Positions 1 to 8,495 of a DNA stretch of 64,000 nt are shown in pieces. This DNA comes from Pseudomonas brassicacearum (GTDB taxonomy: Bacteria; Pseudomonadota; Gammaproteobacteria; Pseudomonadales; Pseudomonadaceae). The position numbers and the translations under genes were made by a program. The DNA lies in assembly GCF_003732225.1 (NCBI RefSeq), contig NZ_MOBJ01000006.1, positions 496,001 to 560,000 of the forward strand, in the 5' to 3' direction. Position 1 is the stretch's first letter. Every line of letters begins with the position of its first letter. Below the pieces are notes generated by a model. It did not search any database. It was given only the letters and a program-made list of their open reading frames with translations, and was not told where the DNA came from.

Positions 1-1
1 A

Positions 2-1192
2 ACCTTTGCCAATGAAAACGGCAAAACGCTGGTCTGGGGCACCGAGCAGCATGTCGGTGCGGCGCAGGCAGCGATGCTCAATGGCATTGCCGCCCATGCG
101 CTGGAACTGGACGATACCGGCGGCTGCGATCACTCCGGCGCGGTGGTGCTGCCCGCAGTGATGGCGGCGGTCAGCCTGAGTCCCGCCCCCGTGAGCGGTC
201 GCGAGCTGATCACCGCCGTGGTGATCGGTTATGAGATCGGTCGGCGCGTGCTTGAGGCCTGTGGCGGTTACTCGGCGCACAACGGCGCCGGTTGGCACTC
301 GACCGCCACCTGCGGCGTGTTCGGTGCGGCGGCGGCCAGTGCGCGAATACTCGGTCTTGATCAGGCACAGACTCTCGCCGCACTGGGCATTGCCGGCAGT
401 TTCAGCGGCGGTCTCTGGGCGTTTATCCACGATGGCTCGCAAAGCAAAAAGCTTCACAGCGGCCGGGCGGCGGAAGGTGGCCTGCTCGCGGCACGCTTTG
501 CCGAGCAAGGGATCAGCGGACCAACGAAGTTGTTCGACAACGTCTGGGGCGGCTTTCTCAAGACCCTCGCGGCCGAACACGCGCAGCCCGAGGCGCTGGA
601 CGCGGAGCTTGGCGTGGTGTGGAAACTCGCCCGCTGCTCGATCAAGCCTTATGCCTCTTGCCGTGGCACGCATTCGGCCATCGATGCCTTGGGTTTGTTG
701 CTTGAGCAATTGCAGATCGAGGCCGATCAGTTGGAGGACGTCCAGGTGTCGCTGTGCGGTTTTCTCAACGAGATGTGCGGCGCACGTGATGTCAGCAGTT
801 TGGCCGCCGCGCAAATGAGTCTGCCGTATGCCCTGGCCGCTCGGTTGGTCTATGGTCATTGCCGGCTTGAGGCTTACGACGACCAACAACGCAGTGCGTC
901 AGAAATCGCTCACTGGATGTCGCGCATTCACCTTGTAGTGGATCCGCAACTGTCAGAGGATGGCGAGCCAGTCGTGAGCATTCGCAGCCGCGATGGCCGC
1001 GAGGCCAGCCTGTGTGTCGAAGCCCCGTTGGGCGCGCCGGGGAATCCGTTGAGTGATGCAGCGCTGGAGGAGAAGTTTCTCAGCCTGGCGACGCGGGTGA
1101 TGTCGGAGGAACAGGCGACCGGGTTGCTGGAACGGTTGTGGCAACTGGAAAAACTGGAGTCGGTTTGGGAACTGGATCAGTGGCTGGCATGA
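2..1192 (+). CDS. MmgE/PrpD family protein (5' end outside window)
   Basis: The reading frame is already open at the first bases of the window, so the N-terminus is missing. The visible ~396 residues match the MmgE/PrpD family (2-methylcitrate dehydratase and cis-aconitate decarboxylase relatives): an N-terminal helical part with AHALELDDTG, then GAGWHSTATCGVFGAAAASA, and the segment KPYASCRGTHSAIDA typical of the family's lid domain. Members dehydrate or decarboxylate tricarboxylic acids in the cytoplasm. The substrate cannot be told from sequence; no prpB or prpC lies in view, so the methylcitrate role is not supported. It ends just before a REPIN at 1219. Confidence 0.85.
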   Translation, partial: TFANENGKTLVWGTEQHVGAAQAAMLNGIAAHALELDDTGGCDHSGAVVLPAVMAAVSLSPAPVSGRELITAVVIGYEIGRRVLEACGGYSAHNGAGWHSTATCGVFGAAAASARILGLDQAQTLAALGIAGSFSGGLWAFIHDGSQSKKLHSGRAAEGGLLAARFAEQGISGPTKLFDNVWGGFLKTLAAEHAQPEALDAELGVVWKLARCSIKPYASCRGTHSAIDALGLLLEQLQIEADQLEDVQVSLCGFLNEMCGARDVSSLAAAQMSLPYALAARLVYGHCRLEAYDDQQRSASEIAHWMSRIHLVVDPQLSEDGEPVVSIRSRDGREASLCVEAPLGAPGNPLSDAALEEKFLSLATRVMSEEQATGLLERLWQLEKLESVWELDQWLA

Positions 1193-1218
1193 GCCCTCGG
1201 TTGTCAGGACCGGCCTCT

Positions 1219-1280
1219 TCGCGAGCAAGCTCGCTCCCACACAAGCACCGCAGCACTTGTGGGAGCGAGCTTGCTCGCGA
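1219..1280. repeat. REPIN, GAGCGAGC family (copy 1)
   Basis: Two inverted copies of the Pseudomonas REP palindrome (TCGCGAGCAAGCTCGCTCCC and its complement) separated by about 20 bases. It fills the gap between the MmgE/PrpD gene and the MFS gene. The same family recurs seven more times in the window. Confidence 0.9.
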
Positions 1281-1327
1281 ATGGCGTCGCCGCATTGCCA
1301 AATCTGAATAAGGACATCCGCACCACC

Positions 1328-2503
1328 GTGGCCACTTACTCGCTCGTTATTCGTCGCTTGATGATCTGCTCGCTGACCATCGTCGTCAGCCGCGCTATCA
1401 CCAGCCCGCTGCTGACGCTGTTCCTCAGCAACAAGCTGGGCCTGAACCAGCAAGACGTCGGCCTGCTGCTGGGCATCGCGGTGTTCATCGCCACCCTGCT
1501 CGCGTTGTATGGCGGTTACATCATCGACCGCCTGGAGAAACGCCGGTTGCTGATTCTGGCGATGCTCTCCAGTTCTGTCGGCTTCGTCCTGCTGACCTTC
1601 GCCCACAACCTTTACCTGACCACGCTGACGTTGGTGATTACCGAGACCGCTTCGGCACTGTTTCTGATCGGTTCCAAAGCCATCCTCAGTGAAAACCTGC
1701 CGATGGGCCAGCGGGCCAAGGCGTTTTCGTTGCGCTACACCCTGACCAATATCGGCTATGCCACCGGCCCGATGCTTGGGGTGGTGATCGCCGGCGTGCA
1801 GCCACTGGCACCGTTCCTGATTGCCGGTGGCATCGCTTTTTTCAGCACCTTCCTGATGAGAGGAATTCCCGGATCGGCCAAGGACGCAGCGCTCGGCCAA
1901 CCGCAAAGTTTTCTTAAAACCCTGGTGACCCTGAAAAACGACCGCACGCTGATCATGTTCACCTGCGGCTGTCTGCTCAGTACCGTGGTTCACGGGCGTT
2001 TCACCCTGTACCTGTCGCAATACCTGCTGGTGACGCAAAACGAGCACATTGCGCTGCAAACCATGGCGGCGATCCTCGCCTGCAACGCGATCAGCGTGAT
2101 TCTCTTGCAGTACCAGATCGGCCGTTTCCTCAAGCGTGAACAGTTGCGTTACTGGATTGTCATTGGCAGCAGCCTGTTCATCCTCGGGCTGATCGGCTTC
2201 AGCTTCGCGCAGAACCTGCTGCAGTGGTGCCTGGCGATGTTTGTCTTCACCCTGGGCGAAATGATCATCTACCCGGCAGAGTTCCTGTTCGTCGACACCC
2301 TGGCCCCGGAAGAATTGCGCGGCAGCTACTACGGCGCACAGAATCTCGCGGCACTGGGTGGCGCGGCGAGTCCAGTGATTTGCGGCTTTTTGTTGACCCA
2401 CAGCGCACCGGCTACGATGTTCTATGCCCTCAGTGCAATGACGGCCATGGGTGGTCTGCTGTGTTTCTTGAGCGGCCGACGCGTCGCCATACTTCAAAAA
2501 TAA
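1328..2503 (+). CDS. MFS transporter (drug-efflux-like)
   Basis: Twelve-helix major facilitator of 391 residues in the inner membrane. The loop between helices 2 and 3 carries a motif-A-like segment, GGYIIDRLEKRRL, and the protein begins with IRRLMICSLTIVVSRAITSP. The frame is open further upstream to 1259, but that part lies in the REPIN and would give non-transporter sequence; GTG at 1328 has TAAGGA upstream at 1309-1314 at a long spacing, and ATG at 1361 is the alternative. Overall look is of the MdtH/efflux type. Substrate unknown. It is followed by a candidate small RNA or leader and a strong terminator. Confidence 0.8.
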   Translation: MATYSLVIRRLMICSLTIVVSRAITSPLLTLFLSNKLGLNQQDVGLLLGIAVFIATLLALYGGYIIDRLEKRRLLILAMLSSSVGFVLLTFAHNLYLTTLTLVITETASALFLIGSKAILSENLPMGQRAKAFSLRYTLTNIGYATGPMLGVVIAGVQPLAPFLIAGGIAFFSTFLMRGIPGSAKDAALGQPQSFLKTLVTLKNDRTLIMFTCGCLLSTVVHGRFTLYLSQYLLVTQNEHIALQTMAAILACNAISVILLQYQIGRFLKREQLRYWIVIGSSLFILGLIGFSFAQNLLQWCLAMFVFTLGEMIIYPAEFLFVDTLAPEELRGSYYGAQNLAALGGAASPVICGFLLTHSAPATMFYALSAMTAMGGLLCFLSGRRVAILQK

Positions 2504-2544
2504 TGCATTCAAACCGCATTAATATGAATTTGTCAGCTGGCGGA

Positions 2545-2630
2545 TAGATCGGCACACTGTGCCGGTTCCTCCCCCAAATGTTGGAACGCTTAAAGGGCTT
2601 TCTGGTGATCCAGACAAGCCCTTCTTTTTG
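2545..2630 (+). ncRNA. candidate small RNA or 3'UTR RNA ending in a terminator
   Basis: Three stem-loops follow each other: CGGCACACTGTGCCG (2550-2564), a GTTCC/GGAAC stem (2565-2569 with 2583-2587) whose loop exposes the C-rich anti-Shine-Dalgarno-like TCCCCC, and a rho-independent terminator (2593-2630). This three-hairpin layout with a C-rich loop resembles bacterial regulatory RNAs. It could equally be the structured 3' end of the MFS transcript; no promoter was clearly recognised. Confidence 0.3.
2593..2630 (+). terminator. rho-independent terminator
   Basis: Stem AAGGGCTT (2593-2600) with AAGCCCTT (2616-2623), extended inside by TCTGG/CCAGA around a TGAT loop, then CTTTTTG. It ends transcription coming from the MFS gene or from the candidate small RNA, 30 bases before the HPP gene start. 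Confidence 0.85.
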
Positions 2631-2660
2631 CCTGTTCTTTGCCACTGGATCGTTTTCGTT

Positions 2661-3365
2661 ATGCTCGCTCGCTGGATACCCGCTGCCATCAACACCCGTC
2701 CCACCGAATGGAGCCGTGCTGCCATCGGCATGTCTCTGGGCACACTGCTGAGTGTCTGGGTCTGCGGCCAGGTGTTCGGGATGGACGTGGCCTTGCACCT
2801 GATCGGCCCGTTGGGCGCTTCGGCGGTATTGCTGTTTGCGGTGTCGTCCGGTGCACTGGCGCAACCGTGGTCGATTCTTGGCGGCTACCTCTGCGCGGCA
2901 GTGGTGTCGTTGCTGGTGGCCCGTGTGCTCGGACGCACGCTGGGCAGCGCCTGTCTGGCGGCCGGCATGGCACTGATGTTGATGTGCTGGCTGCGTTGCC
3001 TGCACCCGCCGGCCGGAGCGCTGGCGTTACTGCTGGTGCTGGCGGACCCGGCGACCATCGCCATGGACTGGCGCGCGCTCGGGCCGGTGATGCTCGCCGC
3101 GACGTGCATGCTGCTCAGTGCCCTGGCCTATAACAACCTGACGCGGATCCGTTACCCCAAGGGCCACAGCGAACCGGTTGCCGTGGTGCCTGCCGATCAT
3201 CCACCCACAGACGCGCTGGCGATTACCGCCGAAGACCTCAAGCTGGCCCTGGCCGACATGCAGGAGTTCTTCGACGTCACGCCTGAGGACCTTGAGCAGT
3301 TGATCCACGCCAGCGAGTTGCACGCTAAACGCCGCAGCATCGGTGAAGCGTTCGGCAGCCGCTAA
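2661..3365 (+). CDS. HPP family integral membrane protein
   Basis: Protein of 234 residues with four or so hydrophobic helices and the namesake motif in CLHPPAGALALLLV. HPP proteins are inner-membrane proteins; some have been linked to nitrite transport in cyanobacteria and chloroplasts, but the role in Pseudomonas is not established. The C-terminal ~60 residues are soluble and acidic (ITAEDLKLALADMQEF); no CBS domain is present, unlike longer family members. ATG at 2661 is preferred because the frame upstream (from 2559) runs through the terminator hairpin. It ends convergently with, and overlaps by four bases, the astA-like gene. Confidence 0.8.
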   Translation: MLARWIPAAINTRPTEWSRAAIGMSLGTLLSVWVCGQVFGMDVALHLIGPLGASAVLLFAVSSGALAQPWSILGGYLCAAVVSLLVARVLGRTLGSACLAAGMALMLMCWLRCLHPPAGALALLLVLADPATIAMDWRALGPVMLAATCMLLSALAYNNLTRIRYPKGHSEPVAVVPADHPPTDALAITAEDLKLALADMQEFFDVTPEDLEQLIHASELHAKRRSIGEAFGSR

Positions 3366-4399
3366 GCCGCCGACAACTGCCGCGCCGGCACTGCCAGGCT
3401 CACCGCCCGCACCGAAGTTCCGGCACTCAACCCCAGTGCCTTGGCGGTTTGTGCATCGACAATCAAGGTCCCGGCGGCGACCCGCGCTGGCGCGGCGGTG
3501 ATCCGACAATCGGCGAACTGGCGGTTGTGAATCAGATAGACCGCCGCCTGCTCTCCCGGCGTACCGATGCTCAACTGCAACACCTGGCTGTCGCGCACGG
3601 CGCGGATGTCGCCGGTTGCGCACTCGATCAACGGGCCGCCGTCAAAGATGTCGATGTAGTCCTTGTGCTCGAACCCTTCAGCCTTGAGCATCCCCAGCGC
3701 CGGTTCGGTGTTGGGATGAACCCGGCCGATCGTCGCCCGCGCAGCCTCGGGCAGCAAGCAGGTCGGCAGCGGAAACTTGGGCATCAGCTCGGCAATAAAG
3801 GTCTTGTTGCCTAGCCCGGTGAGGTAATCGGCGTCGGCAAAATCCATCTTGAAAAAGTGCCGGCCCAGCCCTTCCCAGAACGGCGAGACACCCTCTTCAT
3901 CCGAATAACCGCGCATCTCGGCGATCACCTTGTCGCCAAAGTACTGACGGAACTCGGCGAGAAACAGAAACCGCGCCTTGGACAACAAACGACCATTCAA
4001 ACCGCTGCGATGCCCGGCGTGCAGAAACAGCGAGCAGAGTTCCGATTGCCCGGTCATGTCATTGCCGAGAAACAGCGTCGGCAATTGCTGATTGATCCCG
4101 AGATTTTTCGAAGCGGCGACAAACAGCCCCATCCGGTAGTTGTACCAAGGTTCACGCAGCCCAACCGCGCCAGCCAGGGCGCAGATACCGACGGCCTCGC
4201 CGTTGTCGGCCTGCAGCACAAACAGGTAATCGGCATCAGCCCGTTCGGCTTCACCGGCGAAGGTTTTTTCGGCCCATTCCAGGCGCTGACGCAAACGCCC
4301 GGGATCGGCCGGCAAGGTGGTCAAACCGGTGCCGGCGCTGTGGGCCAGTGCCAGCAGCGCCGGCAGGTCATTCATCGTTGCAGGACGGACGATCATCAA
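3362..4399 (-). CDS. astA: arginine N-succinyltransferase family protein
   Basis: 345 residues, the normal AstA length. AstA enzymes transfer succinate from succinyl-CoA to the alpha-amino group of arginine (and, for the Pseudomonas AruF/AruG enzymes, ornithine), the first step of the AST pathway. Typical segments are REPWYNYRMGLFVAASKNLGI, GNDMTGQSELCSLFL and FKMDFADADYLTGLGNKTFI. The rest of the AST pathway (astC, astD, astB, astE) is not in this window, so this is an extra copy attached to ctlX. Its ATG overlaps the ctlX stop (ATGA), indicating translational coupling. I infer that it captures ornithine or arginine delivered by CtlX and the upstream transporter. Confidence 0.88.
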   Translation of the reverse strand: MMIVRPATMNDLPALLALAHSAGTGLTTLPADPGRLRQRLEWAEKTFAGEAERADADYLFVLQADNGEAVGICALAGAVGLREPWYNYRMGLFVAASKNLGINQQLPTLFLGNDMTGQSELCSLFLHAGHRSGLNGRLLSKARFLFLAEFRQYFGDKVIAEMRGYSDEEGVSPFWEGLGRHFFKMDFADADYLTGLGNKTFIAELMPKFPLPTCLLPEAARATIGRVHPNTEPALGMLKAEGFEHKDYIDIFDGGPLIECATGDIRAVRDSQVLQLSIGTPGEQAAVYLIHNRQFADCRITAAPARVAAGTLIVDAQTAKALGLSAGTSVRAVSLAVPARQLSAA

Positions 4400-5331
4400 T
4401 GGTGCTCCTGTGGGCTCACGCGTTTAGGCAGATAGACTTCCGCGAGCATGCAGCGCGCGCTGCCGCCGCCAATCCGCTCGATGGTGTCGATGTTTACGGG
4501 TAAAGGTTTGGCATACGCTTCGACCATCCGGCGCTGGTCGGCATGCAGCGACCGCCAGGCCGTGCGCGACATCACCAGTAAGGGCTCGCCGGCACGGTTG
4601 TGCACTTCGAGCATGTTGCCGGCGAAGGACTCCAGTTGATCGAAGCTCAGGGTCAAGACTTGCTTGCCGCTGCGTTCCAGGCGTGAGCGCAGTGCATTGC
4701 GCTCGTCCAGGTCGCTGAGCGATTCCAGGCAGACCACCGCCAGTTTCGTGCCGACGCTCATCATCACGTTGGTGTGATAGATCGCCACGCCGTGACGGTC
4801 CACCGCGTTGAACGCGCAGAGCTCATAGCCGAGGTGCTCGATCACCTGATCCAGGGCCTTGGCGTGAGTGCGGGTCGAATACCCGGCGTAGCAGATCCGC
4901 TGCTCCCGATCGAGGACCATGCTGCCGGTGCCCTCGAGGAACACTTCCTGCTGCTCAAGGCCGGAGAGGTCGAGCAATTGCTCGACGCGGTAGGCATTGC
5001 GCAGCCAGTCGAGTACGCCTTTGTCGCGCTCAAGACGACGGTTATGGCCTTGCATCGGGTACAGCACGAGCGTGCCGTCGGGATGGCTGCTCCACCAATT
5101 GTTCGGAAAGATCGAATCCGGGGTATGCGGTGCTTCGCTGTCGTTATGCACCATGACTTCAACCCCATGTTCACGCAGGGCCGCAACGTAACCGTCGAAC
5201 TCTTGCAGGGCCTTGAGTTGTACGTCTTCGGCCGCAGCCGCCGGACGCTGGAAACGGTTGTTGGCGGCCGTGTCCTGGTTGAAGGAGAAACGTGTCGGGC
5301 GAATCATCAAAACGGTATTTGTGGTTTGCAT
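4396..5331 (-). CDS. ctlX: citrulline utilization hydrolase CtlX (amidinotransferase fold)
   Basis: 311 residues with the guanidino-group-modifying (amidinotransferase) fold. Visible catalytic features are the acidic segment FLEGTGSMVLDREQRICYAG, the histidine in AIYHTNVMMSVGTK and the C-terminal cysteine in GGGSARCMLAEVYLP. The CtlX family is reported to hydrolyse citrulline to ornithine; related enzymes act on arginine or dimethylarginine, so substrate is inferred. Start at 5331 (MQTTNTVLMIRP) is chosen because the open frame further upstream enters a REPIN. No strong ribosome site is seen before this start. Coupled downstream to the astA-like gene. Confidence 0.85.
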   Translation of the reverse strand: MQTTNTVLMIRPTRFSFNQDTAANNRFQRPAAAAEDVQLKALQEFDGYVAALREHGVEVMVHNDSEAPHTPDSIFPNNWWSSHPDGTLVLYPMQGHNRRLERDKGVLDWLRNAYRVEQLLDLSGLEQQEVFLEGTGSMVLDREQRICYAGYSTRTHAKALDQVIEHLGYELCAFNAVDRHGVAIYHTNVMMSVGTKLAVVCLESLSDLDERNALRSRLERSGKQVLTLSFDQLESFAGNMLEVHNRAGEPLLVMSRTAWRSLHADQRRMVEAYAKPLPVNIDTIERIGGGSARCMLAEVYLPKRVSPQEHH

Positions 5332-5489
5332 GGGCACAGAATCAATGAGGGTTGAGAGGTGCTCATTGTCTGATTCGGCGCCGGAAAAACCCGGCTGATA
5401 AGGAGGGAGGCAGTGCTGAAAATGGCTGAAAACGAGGGGGCTTGCAGCCGATTTGGTGGGCGTGATAAATCGTCTGAAATCGATGATTA

Positions 5490-5624
5490 CCGTAGCAGCT
5501 GGCGCAGCCTGCGTTCGAGTGCGCAGCACTCGTAAAACCATGCTCTGCGGTGCTTCAGACTCACCGAGTCGTCAGCATTTACGACTGCTGCGCAGCCGAA
5601 CGCAGGCTGCGCCAGCTGCTACGG
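5490..5624. repeat. REPIN-like element, CCGTAGCAG family (type with TCACCGAGTCGTCAGC)
   Basis: Inverted ends CCGTAGCAGCTGGCGCAGCC and its complement GGCTGCGCCAGCTGCTACGG bracket about 95 bases that include inner arms ACTCGTAAAA and TTTACGACTG. The element lies in the 329-base gap between the Lrp gene and ctlX, inside an otherwise single-strand operon. Its body is the same as the repeat unit of the tandem array at 57217-57963. Nothing else recognisable lies in the gap. Confidence 0.85.
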
Positions 5625-5660
5625 AATCAGCTGACTTTGGGAAGTCGGCGCTTAGCCGTT

Positions 5661-6137
5661 CTAGGTGGAGGTCTTGACCATTGCCAGCTCGGGGTGGCTG
5701 ACCAGTTTGTCGATATGCAGGTCCGGGTCGTCGAACCAGACTTCGGTCAGCACCCGGTAGTGTTCCATGTCGCGACAGCGCATCCGCAGGCTGTAGTCGA
5801 AGGCGCCGCTGATCAATTGGCACTCCAGCACCTGCGGGCAGGCACGGACTTTGGCTTCGAAAGCTTTCTGCGCGGCGCGTCCGCTCTGGTTCGACAGCGC
5901 CACCAGCACCAGCAGCGACAAACCGGGGGTCAGTTTCTTCTCGTCGAGAATCGCCCCGTAGCCGCGAATGACGCCGAGCTGTTCGAGCTTGCGCACTCGT
6001 TCAAGGCATGGCCTTGGCGTCAGGTGCACGCGCTCGGAAAGCTTCTGATAGGTGATGCGCCCTTCGTGGCGCAGCACCTCAATGATCGCCTGATCGATTC
6101 GATCAAGCACGATCGACATATCGCGGATATCCGCCAT
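5661..6137 (-). CDS. Lrp/AsnC family transcriptional regulator
   Basis: 158 residues: N-terminal helix-turn-helix (ITYQKLSERVHLTPRPCLERV, residues ~28-48) followed by an AsnC/RAM ligand-binding domain (GLSLLVLVAL...GAFDYSLRMRCRDMEHY). Lrp-type proteins bind amino acids and act locally as octamers. The gene starts 12 bases after the ABC ATPase stop and precedes ctlX, so it is expected to sense the imported amino acid (arginine, citrulline or ornithine) and control this operon; that target is inference. Confidence 0.9.
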   Translation of the reverse strand: MADIRDMSIVLDRIDQAIIEVLRHEGRITYQKLSERVHLTPRPCLERVRKLEQLGVIRGYGAILDEKKLTPGLSLLVLVALSNQSGRAAQKAFEAKVRACPQVLECQLISGAFDYSLRMRCRDMEHYRVLTEVWFDDPDLHIDKLVSHPELAMVKTST

Positions 6138-6149
6138 GTACGTTTTGCC

Positions 6150-6911
6150 TCACTTCAAACGGCCCGATAAAAATTGCTGCAAACGCTCGCTTTTTGGCTG
6201 GTCGAGAATCGTTGCATCGCCCTGCTCTTCGACCCGGCCTTGATGCAGGAACAGCACCTGGCTGGACACCTGCCGGGCAAAGCCCATTTCGTGGGTCACC
6301 ATCAGCATGGTCCGGCCCTCTTCGGCCAAGGCCTGAATCACCTTCAATACTTCACCCACCAGTTCCGGGTCGAGGGCCGAGGTCGGCTCATCGAACAACA
6401 GAATCTGTGGTTCCACCGCCAACGCGCGAGCAATTGCCACTCGTTGCTGCTGGCCGCCGGAGAGGAATGCCGGGTACTGCTCGGCCACCCGTTGCGGCAG
6501 ACCAACCTTGTCGAGGTAGGCCCGGGCGCTGGCTTCAGCGTCCTTGCGGCTGACACCCAGAACCTTGCACGGCGCGAGCGTGATGTTCTCCAGCACCGTC
6601 AGATGACTCCACAGGTTGAAGTGCTGAAACACCATCGCCAGCCGCGTGCGCAAGCGCTGCAACTGCGCCGGGTTGGCAACCCGCATGCCACCGGGAGCCT
6701 GACGGGTGACAATCCGCTCGCCGTCCAGCTCGATGGCGCCATCATCCGCCCGTTCAAGAAAGTTGATACACCGCAGCATAGTGCTTTTGCCGGAGCCACT
6801 GGCGCCAATCATGCTCACTACATCACCGGCGCGGGCATTCAACGAGACGCCCTTGAGCACTTCATTGTCACCAAAGCGTTTATACAGATTTTCAACGGTC
6901 AGCTTGTACAT
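6150..6911 (-). CDS. basic amino acid ABC transporter, ATP-binding protein (AotP/HisP type)
   Basis: 253 residues with Walker A GASGSGKST (residues ~36-44), Q-loop in MVFQHFNLW, signature LSGGQQQRVAIARAL, Walker B ILLFDEPTSALDPE and the switch histidine in VTHEMG. This is the PAAT (polar amino acid) type, closest in feel to AotP/HisP. It energises the two permeases encoded upstream. Neighbours argue for arginine, ornithine or citrulline as cargo. Confidence 0.92.
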   Translation of the reverse strand: MYKLTVENLYKRFGDNEVLKGVSLNARAGDVVSMIGASGSGKSTMLRCINFLERADDGAIELDGERIVTRQAPGGMRVANPAQLQRLRTRLAMVFQHFNLWSHLTVLENITLAPCKVLGVSRKDAEASARAYLDKVGLPQRVAEQYPAFLSGGQQQRVAIARALAVEPQILLFDEPTSALDPELVGEVLKVIQALAEEGRTMLMVTHEMGFARQVSSQVLFLHQGRVEEQGDATILDQPKSERLQQFLSGRLK

Positions 6912-6987
6912 GGAACACTCCTGGAGCGCTGCCGTTGGCGACAGCGTTCTGGACAGAAAGAGGGAGGAAAAAAGCCGGCTCCAGATT

Positions 6988-7698
6988 TCAGTGAGCCGGC
7001 CCGAGGAAATTCAGCCAACGCTTCTCCGCGAGACGAAACGCGCCGACCAGGCCGAATGACAGCCCGAGGTACAGCAGCCCGGCGATACCGAATGCCTGGA
7101 AGGTCATGAAGGTCGCGGCATTCGCGTCTCGAGCCACCTTGAGGATGTCCGGAATGGTCGCGGTGAAGGCCACGGACGTGGCGTGCAGCATCAGGATCAC
7201 TTCGTTGCTGTAATACGGCAGCGCCCGACGCAACGCCGAGGGCAGAATCAACTTCACATACAAGCGCCAGCCACTCAGGCCGTAGGCGTGGGCGGCTTCG
7301 ATTTCACCGTAGGGAATGCTGCGAATCGCCCCGGCGAAAATTTCCACGGTGTAGGCGCAGGTATTGAGAGTGAAGGCCAGCAAGGTGCAATTCATCGCAT
7401 CGCGAAAGAACGCTTCCAGCAACGGCTGCGAACGGACCACCGCGATGCCGTAGATCCCGCTGTAGCAAATCAGCAACTGGATATACAGCGGCGTGCCACG
7501 AAACACATAAGTGAACAGCTGCACCGGCCAGCGCAGCAGGCCCCAGCCGGACGTGCGCATGATCGCCAGCGGCAGCGACAGACAGAACCCGAGCACGATG
7601 CTCACCACCAGCAGCCATAAGGTCATGGCCAAACCGGTGAAGGTGTAGCCATCGCTGAACAGGAACGGTTTCCAGTATTCAGAGATCAATTCAATCAT
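6988..7698 (-). CDS. ABC transporter permease (HisM/AotM type)
   Basis: 236 residues, about five membrane helices, with the family signature EIEAAHAYGLSGWRLYVKLILP (EAA loop near residues 135-155) that contacts the ATPase. Start ATG at 7698 overlaps the stop of the preceding permease (ATGA). Forms the heterodimeric channel with the other permease. Confidence 0.9.
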   Translation of the reverse strand: MIELISEYWKPFLFSDGYTFTGLAMTLWLLVVSIVLGFCLSLPLAIMRTSGWGLLRWPVQLFTYVFRGTPLYIQLLICYSGIYGIAVVRSQPLLEAFFRDAMNCTLLAFTLNTCAYTVEIFAGAIRSIPYGEIEAAHAYGLSGWRLYVKLILPSALRRALPYYSNEVILMLHATSVAFTATIPDILKVARDANAATFMTFQAFGIAGLLYLGLSFGLVGAFRLAEKRWLNFLGPAH

Positions 7699-8420
7699 CG
7701 TGTCATCCCCCGTACGCCCTGGTTGTAGCGCCGTTCAAGGACGCGCAAAACATAGTTCGAGGCGCTGGTGATCAGCAGGTACAGCGCTGCCGCCAGTAAC
7801 AAAAAGTCCAGCATATTGAAGGTGCTTTTACCGGCCTCCTGCGCGACCTTGACCAGGTCCGACAAACCGATGATCGACACCAGCGCCGTGGCCTTGAGCA
7901 GCACCAGCCAGTTGTTGCCCAGGCTCGGCAAGGCGAAGCGCATCATTTGCGGGAACACCACATAGCGAAAACGCTGCCAGCGGCTCAGGCCAAACGAGGC
8001 GCCGGCCTCCTGTTGCCCCCGAGGGACACTGAGGATCGCGCCACGAAAGGTCTCGGTGAAATAAGCGCCGTAGATGAACCCCAGGGTCACGATACCGGCC
8101 ACGAACGGGTCGATTTCCATGTACGGCCATCCCATGAATTCGGTCAGGCTGCTCAGCCAGCCTTGCAGGCTGTAGAAGATCAGCAACATCAACACCAGGT
8201 CCGGTACACCGCGAATCAACGTGGTGTAAAAGGTTGCCGGCAGGTTCAGCAGCCGCAGTGGCGAGAGCTTGGCCGCCGCACCGAGCAGGCCCAGCAGCAT
8301 GCTAACCACCAGCGACAGCGCCGAGAGTTTCAGGGTCACCCAGGTACCGTGCAGCAACAGTGGGCCATAGCCTTGCAGGGCCGAGAGATCCAGACCCAGA
8401 GCATTGAGGAAGGTATTCAC
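7695..8420 (-). CDS. ABC transporter permease (HisQ/AotQ type)
   Basis: 241 residues, membrane helices throughout and an EAA loop at EAGASFGLSRWQRFRYVVFP. GTG at 8420 is preferred over the more upstream ATG at 8471 because AGGTGA lies about six bases before it, and the upstream 17 residues are not typical of a permease N-terminus. Coupled to the following permease gene. Confidence 0.88.
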   Translation of the reverse strand: MNTFLNALGLDLSALQGYGPLLLHGTWVTLKLSALSLVVSMLLGLLGAAAKLSPLRLLNLPATFYTTLIRGVPDLVLMLLIFYSLQGWLSSLTEFMGWPYMEIDPFVAGIVTLGFIYGAYFTETFRGAILSVPRGQQEAGASFGLSRWQRFRYVVFPQMMRFALPSLGNNWLVLLKATALVSIIGLSDLVKVAQEAGKSTFNMLDFLLLAAALYLLITSASNYVLRVLERRYNQGVRGMTR

Positions 8421-8495
8421 GCAAGTCACCTGTCTTGAAGCACCACAGCGAGGCATTGGGTCGTGAACCACGGCCCAATGCCTCAGGTGCGCTGA

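Noticed and set aside
953..2512. Long open frame on the minus strand opposite the MFS gene
   Set aside because: It is antisense to a clear 12-helix transporter, is extremely rich in Gln, His and Arg, and shows no domain; typical of GC-rich shadow frames.
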